NCBI GenBank assembly: GCA_905210845.1
Contig: CAJLYG010000019.1
Location: 1 to 28,390 of the forward strand
Source of the DNA: an uncultured Prevotella sp.
Lineage (GTDB): Bacteria > Bacteroidota > Bacteroidia > Bacteroidales > Bacteroidaceae
Reading direction: 5' to 3'
Length of the DNA: 28,390 nucleotides
Shown: positions 24,675-28,390 of the stretch, in pieces
How the letters are laid out: each line of letters opens with the position of its first letter
How positions within the stretch are numbered: the stretch's first letter is position 1
Notes under the pieces: model-generated
Databases searched by the model: none
Seen by the model: only the letters and a program-made list of their open reading frames with translations
Told to the model about the DNA's origin: nothing
Made by a program: the position numbers and the translations under genes

Positions 24675-25262
24675 ATGAAGAAAACGTTAGCAATCGTCAT
24701 TATCATCATTGTCGTGATGGTGGCATGGGCTGTCTCCGCATACAACGGATTGGTTGCAGAGCAGCAGAAAGTAGAGTCATCATGGGCTCAGGTAGAGAAT
24801 GTCTATCAGCGTCGGGCCGACCTGATCCCTAACTTGGTGGCTACGGTCAAAGGGTATGCCAAGCACGAGAAAGAGACGCTGGAAGGTGTCGTACAAGCAC
24901 GTGCGAATGCTACATCCGTGAAAATCGATGCAAGTCATCTTGATGAGGCTTCGCTGAAGAAGTTCCAAGATGCACAAGGGGAGTTGGGAAGTGCCTTGAG
25001 CAAACTGCTTGCCATCCAGGAATCATATCCTGACTTGAAAGCAAATGAGAACTTCAAGGAGCTACAGGCTCAGTTGGAAGGTACGGAGAACCGTATCACG
25101 GTTGAGCGCAGGAACTTCAATGAGATAGCCCAATCGTACAATACTAAGGTCCGCCAGTTCCCGACAAATATCTTTGCTGGCATCTTCGGGTTCTCTACAA
25201 AGCCGTATTTCCAGTCACAGGCTGGCGCAGACAAAGCTCCAAAGGTTAGTTTTGACGATTGA
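24675..25262 (+). CDS. lemA: LemA family protein
   Basis: This 195-residue membrane protein has one N-terminal TM helix (about 4-22, rich in Ile/Val) and a long helical bundle. The family hallmarks are WAQVENVYQRRADLIPNLVATVKGYA (36-61), ERRNFNEIAQSYN (about 145-157) and FPTNIFAGIFGF near the C terminus. The function of LemA is not settled; it is often linked to envelope stress or membrane proteases. It is followed within 2 bases by a TPM-domain gene, and by a second TPM gene, a grouping common in Bacteroidota. Confidence 0.95.
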   Translation: MKKTLAIVIIIIVVMVAWAVSAYNGLVAEQQKVESSWAQVENVYQRRADLIPNLVATVKGYAKHEKETLEGVVQARANATSVKIDASHLDEASLKKFQDAQGELGSALSKLLAIQESYPDLKANENFKELQAQLEGTENRITVERRNFNEIAQSYNTKVRQFPTNIFAGIFGFSTKPYFQSQAGADKAPKVSFDD

Positions 25263-25264
25263 AA

Positions 25265-25705
25265 ATGGCACTGACTGATTTCCTTTCTTCCACTGACCAG
25301 CACCGCATCGTTGATGCCATCGCACAGGCAGAACGGCATACCTCGGGCGAGATCGTCGTTCATATCACGCCTAAGTGTAGTGGAGATCCCTTGAAACGTG
25401 CGGTGAACGTGTTCCAGAAGTTGCGACTCTCCCATACAGAGCGCCGTAATGCGGTGTTGATCTTCATCGCTTACCAGTCGAGAAAGTTTGCGATCATTGG
25501 CGACTTGGGCATAAACCAGTTGGTGCCCATCAATTTCTGGGACCAGGCTAAGGATCGGTTAGGGTCGGCATTCGCGTCAGGTCGGCATGTTGACGGATTG
25601 TGCGAGACGATCTCCCTGATCGGCAACAGTCTTTCCCGATATTTTCCTGCCGATCCATCAGACCGGAATGAACTAAGCAATGAAATCAGTTATGAAGATG
25701 CGTAG
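25265..25705 (+). CDS. TPM-domain protein, soluble
   Basis: This 146-residue protein is mostly one TPM domain (AIAQAERHTSGEIVVHIT at about 17-34, then RNAVLIFIAYQSRKFAIIGDLGINQLV at about 59-85). It has no signal peptide or TM helix, so it should be cytoplasmic or peripheral. TPM domains are found in plant TLP18.3, a photosystem II repair factor with phosphatase activity, and bacterial YgcG; the bacterial role is unclear. The start is the ATG at 25265, 2 bases after the lemA stop. The last 26 bases overlap the next gene. Confidence 0.88.
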   Translation: MALTDFLSSTDQHRIVDAIAQAERHTSGEIVVHITPKCSGDPLKRAVNVFQKLRLSHTERRNAVLIFIAYQSRKFAIIGDLGINQLVPINFWDQAKDRLGSAFASGRHVDGLCETISLIGNSLSRYFPADPSDRNELSNEISYEDA

Positions 25706-26483
25706 CCGTTTGTTTTTGCTCTTGGCGGTTGCCCTCTTGTCCGTAAGGATGATGGCACAGATCCCAGACCGTCCTAATCCTCCCCGTCTTGTCAACGACA
25801 TGGCGGGCGTGATCAGGGACCGTTATGCAATGGAAGATACCCTTGAGGCATTCGCAAGAAACACCTCGAACCAAATCGTCGTGGTCACCGTCAGCGACCT
25901 TGGAGATTATGACAAGGCTGATTATGCCCAGCGATTAGGACAGAAATGGGGGGTTGGCAGCAAGAAGTATAACAGTGGCGTTGTCATCTTGGTCAAGCCG
26001 AAGACGCAAGATAGCAATGGACAGGCATTCATTGCCACGGGATATGGGGTGGAAGGTGCCCTGCCCGACGCGCTTTGCTATAGGATTGTCAACCAGGAGA
26101 TGATCCCCTATTTCAAGAAGAATGATTATAGTGGTGGCATATGGGCAGCGTTGCGTGTCCTCATGCCTCTTGCCAAGGGGGAGATTGATGAAGCTACTTA
26201 CATGGATGACGGGGATGATGAGATAGGAACGGCGATCGGCCTGTTGGTATTCGTGCTGTTTATCGGATTCTTGATCTATACCGTCAACCGCAATCAGAAT
26301 GGCGGGGGAAGTGGAAAAATTCGCAATGACCAGGGAACCCGTACCTTTGGACCGATCTTCTTCGGACCGGGATGGGGTGGAGGTCATGGTTTTGGCGGCA
26401 GTTCTGGCGGCGGTTTCGGTGGAGGATTTGGTGGCTTCGGAGGCGGTGGCTTCGGAGGCGGAGGTGCAGGTGGGTCATGGTAG
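25680..26483 (+). CDS. YgcG-like TPM-domain membrane protein with Gly-rich tail
   Basis: This 267-residue protein has a signal peptide (to about 27, MRSRLFLLLAVALLSVRMMAQ), a TPM domain (VNDMAGVIRD at 38-47, NQIVVVTVSDLGDY at 63-76, GVVILVKP, FIATGYGVEGALPDA), one TM helix (about 183-201) and a C-terminal run of Gly/Phe repeats (about 229-267). The TPM part should face the periplasm. It overlaps the preceding gene by 26 bases, which suggests coupled translation; in-frame ATGs at 25692 and 25698 are alternative starts. The lemA-TPM-TPM order suggests one functional unit at the inner membrane. Confidence 0.92.
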   Translation: MKSVMKMRSRLFLLLAVALLSVRMMAQIPDRPNPPRLVNDMAGVIRDRYAMEDTLEAFARNTSNQIVVVTVSDLGDYDKADYAQRLGQKWGVGSKKYNSGVVILVKPKTQDSNGQAFIATGYGVEGALPDALCYRIVNQEMIPYFKKNDYSGGIWAALRVLMPLAKGEIDEATYMDDGDDEIGTAIGLLVFVLFIGFLIYTVNRNQNGGGSGKIRNDQGTRTFGPIFFGPGWGGGHGFGGSSGGGFGGGFGGFGGGGFGGGGAGGSW

Positions 26484-26516
26484 GTTCTACCTGCATGATC
26501 GATTGCAATCGAAAAA

Positions 26517-27707
26517 CTATAGGTCGTCTAAGGTAACTGCTTTCTCGATGGGGGTGACGGTTACTGTTTTGTTTCCCCATTTGATGGCTTTCTGCCGTGA
26601 ACGAGCCGACAGCCGACCATTGAGGTATTGCTCAATGATCAGTGAGGCAATGGGCGCAGCCAAGTCTGCACCAAACCCTCCATTCTCAATGTATACGCTA
26701 ACGGCAATGCGGGGATGGTCCATGGGCGCAAATCCCATGAAGATAGAATGGTCCTTGCCATGGTTCTCAGCCGTGCCCGTTTTCCCGCAAATCTTATAAG
26801 CCGGGATGTTAATACTTGCACAGGTACCTCCGGTGACAGCTGCTCGCATGCCTTCGATGACGATAGGGTAGGCATCAGGGGATACCAAGCATTGGTGCTT
26901 CTCCGTATATTTCTTGTCTAAGGGTACTTCTTTCGTCCCGGCATGGATGTGTGGGATGATATAATACCCTCGGTTGGCGATGATCGCTGCAAGATTGCAC
27001 AACTGGATGGGGGTTGTTGTCACCTCTCCTTGTCCCATGCCGACCCACATGATCGTCGTCCCGTTCCACGAACCGCGATGGATCCGTTGCAAGGATGCCG
27101 AGTCGGGAATGGAGCCTCCTGCTTCTCCTTCCATGTCTACGCCAAGGGGTTTGCCGAGTCCCATGCTCCTCATATAGGCATTCCATCTGTTGATGGCACG
27201 GAACTTCGTAGGATAGACCATCCGGTTGTCAATGTCTTCCTGGAAAGCCTTGCAGAAATAAGAGTTGCAGGATTGACCAATGGCTTGGACAAGGTCCAAG
27301 GGAGAGCGATGGACATGGCAACCAATATGTATCTTCCCTTGCCAGAATCCCTTGTTGCAGGGATAGGTTTGCTCGGGGGTTAGGGTACTCTCTGACAACA
27401 TGACTAAGGCTTGTGCGGTCTTGAACGTGGAGCCTGGGGCATATTCCATGGCGATAGCACGGTTGGCATCATCAAAGACACGGTCGTGGTTGACCAGGGC
27501 AAGGATCTTGCCGGTTGAAGGTTCGATGGCGATAATGCTGCCTTGCTTGTTGTTGAGCAATTGCTCCCCTAAGCGCTGGAGGGTTGTATCAATGGTGAGA
27601 GGACCGTCTGTCGGTAACCGCCGACCCTGCATCGGAAAGGCTATCAGCGTCAGGAACATTGCACATACAAGCTGAAGGGATCTCAATCGTGATTTCTTGA
27701 ATGTCAT
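26517..27707 (-). CDS. Short PBP2-like transpeptidase (penicillin-binding protein)
   Basis: This D,D-transpeptidase-type protein cross-links peptidoglycan stems. All active-site motifs are there: SxxK at 93-96 (PGSTFK), SxN at 146-148 (GQSCNSYF) and KTG at 309-311 (CGKTGTAENHG). After a signal peptide or anchor (about 1-28) the protein goes straight into the transpeptidase domain; the large N-terminal dimerisation domain of usual PBP2/PBP3 proteins is missing. At 396 residues it is much shorter than those. The start is the ATG at 27707; 27710 and 27740 are in frame, but 27740 lies upstream of the -7 box. Single gene, convergent with the lemA unit. Confidence 0.9.
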   Translation of the reverse strand: MTFKKSRLRSLQLVCAMFLTLIAFPMQGRRLPTDGPLTIDTTLQRLGEQLLNNKQGSIIAIEPSTGKILALVNHDRVFDDANRAIAMEYAPGSTFKTAQALVMLSESTLTPEQTYPCNKGFWQGKIHIGCHVHRSPLDLVQAIGQSCNSYFCKAFQEDIDNRMVYPTKFRAINRWNAYMRSMGLGKPLGVDMEGEAGGSIPDSASLQRIHRGSWNGTTIMWVGMGQGEVTTTPIQLCNLAAIIANRGYYIIPHIHAGTKEVPLDKKYTEKHQCLVSPDAYPIVIEGMRAAVTGGTCASINIPAYKICGKTGTAENHGKDHSIFMGFAPMDHPRIAVSVYIENGGFGADLAAPIASLIIEQYLNGRLSARSRQKAIKWGNKTVTVTPIEKAVTLDDL

Positions 27708-27714
27708 CATGTGT

Positions 27715-27723
27715 GCAAAGGTA
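27715..27723 (-). promoter_or_regulatory. Promoter (-7 box) of the PBP gene
   Basis: The minus strand reads TACCTTTGC. Transcription would start near 27708, right at the ATG, so the mRNA may be leaderless or nearly so. The -33 element is not clear. Confidence 0.5.
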
Positions 27724-27791
27724 CAAAATATTCCGCTCATATAGAAATTTCCAGGATGCTATTTGTTTTTCACGATCTTTTGCATGATCGG

Positions 27792-27825
27792 TTGGTGAAT
27801 TACCGGAAAATAGTTGTAACTTTGC
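27792..27825 (+). promoter_or_regulatory. Promoter of the sigma factor gene
   Basis: TTG (27792-27794) and TAACTTTGC (27817-27825) lie 22 bases apart. Start of transcription should be near 27832, 18 bases ahead of the ATG at 27850. Confidence 0.6.
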
Positions 27826-27849
27826 GGAAATTAGAGAAGGAAATGAACT

Positions 27850-28390
27850 ATGGAGAAAAAGAATATATTTGAATCGTACTTGAAGGAAATCGCTGGGCAG
27901 CAGCAACTCTCCGATCAGGAGGAGCGTGAGTTGGGAAGGCGTATCCAACAGGGTGACGCAAAGGCGATGGATAGGTTGGTGAGTGCCAACTTGAAGTTCG
28001 TTATCGCTCTTGCCAGACAATACCGGAATCGAGGTGTTGACTTCGAGGACTTAGTGGCTGAAGGCAATATGGGCATGCTCAAGGCTGCCCAAAAATATGA
28101 TGGGGAGCATCCTATCCGCTTCGTTAACTTTGCTGCTACGTATATCCGCAGTGCCATGGAGGATGCTATCTCTCGTCAGCAGGGGATGGTTCCTAAGCTG
28201 CGCGTCGACCGGAACGGGGAACATGGGGAGACGGCAGTGAAGTCTATCGACGCTCCGATCCCGGAAGGGAGCCAGAACAATATCAGCCTGTTGCATGTCT
28301 TGAAAGACCCGGACGCGCCGCAGACGGACGCACAGTTGAATACAGACCTGGAACTGAGTCGTGTGAAGGCGCTGTTGGGCATGTTGCCTG
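27850..28390 (+). CDS. Sigma-70 family RNA polymerase sigma factor (5' part)
   Basis: The first 180 codons of a sigma-70 protein are present; the frame is open to the window end. Visible parts: region 1.2 (MEKKNIFESYLKEI, LSDQEERELGRRIQQGD), region 2.1-2.2 (RLVSANLKFVIALARQYRNR, DFEDLVAEGNMGMLKAAQKYD) and region 2.3-2.4 (IRFVNFAATYIRSAMEDAI). The family normally has a Trp-Trp pair in the last block (YAxWWIRQ) for melting promoter DNA; here it is Thr-Tyr (ATYIRS). That, and the divergence from Bacteroidetes RpoD, suggest an alternative sigma factor. A linker with GSQNNISLLHVLKDPDAP leads into region 3. I chose ATG 27850; the ATG at 27843 leads to an early stop. Confidence 0.9.
   Translation, partial: MEKKNIFESYLKEIAGQQQLSDQEERELGRRIQQGDAKAMDRLVSANLKFVIALARQYRNRGVDFEDLVAEGNMGMLKAAQKYDGEHPIRFVNFAATYIRSAMEDAISRQQGMVPKLRVDRNGEHGETAVKSIDAPIPEGSQNNISLLHVLKDPDAPQTDAQLNTDLELSRVKALLGMLP

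Noticed and set aside
25259..25264. TTG start of the first TPM gene, overlapping lemA
   Set aside because: The ATG at 25265 is two codons later and the domain is complete without the extension.
26500..26511. Palindrome CGATTGCAATCG between the convergent TPM and PBP genes
   Set aside because: The loop would be only four bases or fewer and the stem short. It may add to termination, but I cannot support it as a terminator.
26299..26799. Long plus-strand frame across the TPM/PBP junction
   Set aside because: It runs through the Gly-rich tail of the TPM gene in another frame and then antisense to the PBP gene; the translation has no protein character.
1..28390. tRNA, rRNA, CRISPR array, IS element, phage or integron parts
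   Set aside because: I looked for cloverleaf patterns, regularly spaced direct repeats, transposase motifs and terminal inverted repeats and saw none. The only tandem repeat is in the BY-kinase tail.

Overview
The window looks like chromosomal DNA of a Bacteroidota bacterium, most likely a Prevotella-type member of the Bacteroidales. Three things support this. Gene families typical of the group are present: a BY-kinase with a Tyr/Gly tail, a Bacteroidales-style NrdG and UxaC, a LemA/TPM cluster and lipid A/Kdo genes. Most transcription units start behind a Bacteroidetes-type promoter (-7 TAnnTTTG, often with a TTG about 20 bases upstream). Shine-Dalgarno sequences are mostly absent. I see no phage, IS element, CRISPR array, tRNA or rRNA; this is mainly housekeeping and cell-envelope DNA with a few unusual regulators.

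Layout. 1-294 holds no gene, only hairpins, one of them the uxaC terminator. uxaC (glucuronate isomerase, -) and ansA (cytoplasmic L-asparaginase, +) diverge from a short promoter region. 10224 down to 2908 is one minus-strand exopolysaccharide/capsule operon: polyprenyl-phosphate sugar-1-phosphate transferase, rfbA, Wzz/Wzc-type BY-kinase, a small HAD hydrolase, a Wzi-like outer-membrane protein and a small lipoprotein. 10450-13312 (+) carries a conserved unknown gene, then a coiled-coil protein, zapA and rny, ended by a clear terminator. An OprP-like porin (+, 13434-14450) converges on and overlaps a Rid-family/chorismatase-like protein (-).

15831-18006 carries two LuxR-type regulators flanking an orphan nrdG: one is a hemerythrin/RIC diiron domain fused to an HTH, the other a pseudo-receiver without the usual phospho-acceptor Asp. 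The second is the last gene of a minus-strand operon kdsA - kdsD - exported PLD-like protein - luxR (21062 to 17410), linking Kdo supply, possible phospholipid work and regulation. Upstream of it lies SDR - mscS-type channel (-), then lemA - TPM - TPM (+), a short PBP transpeptidase (-), and at the right edge the 5' part of an unusual sigma-70 factor (+, cut by the window end).

Together the genes centre on the envelope (surface polysaccharide, Kdo, porin, mechanosensitive channel, PBP) and on sensing and anaerobic life (hemerythrin regulator, NrdG). The most novel-looking parts are the hemerythrin-LuxR / nrdG / pseudo-receiver-LuxR neighbourhood and the sigma factor, whose region 2 lacks the usual Trp pair.
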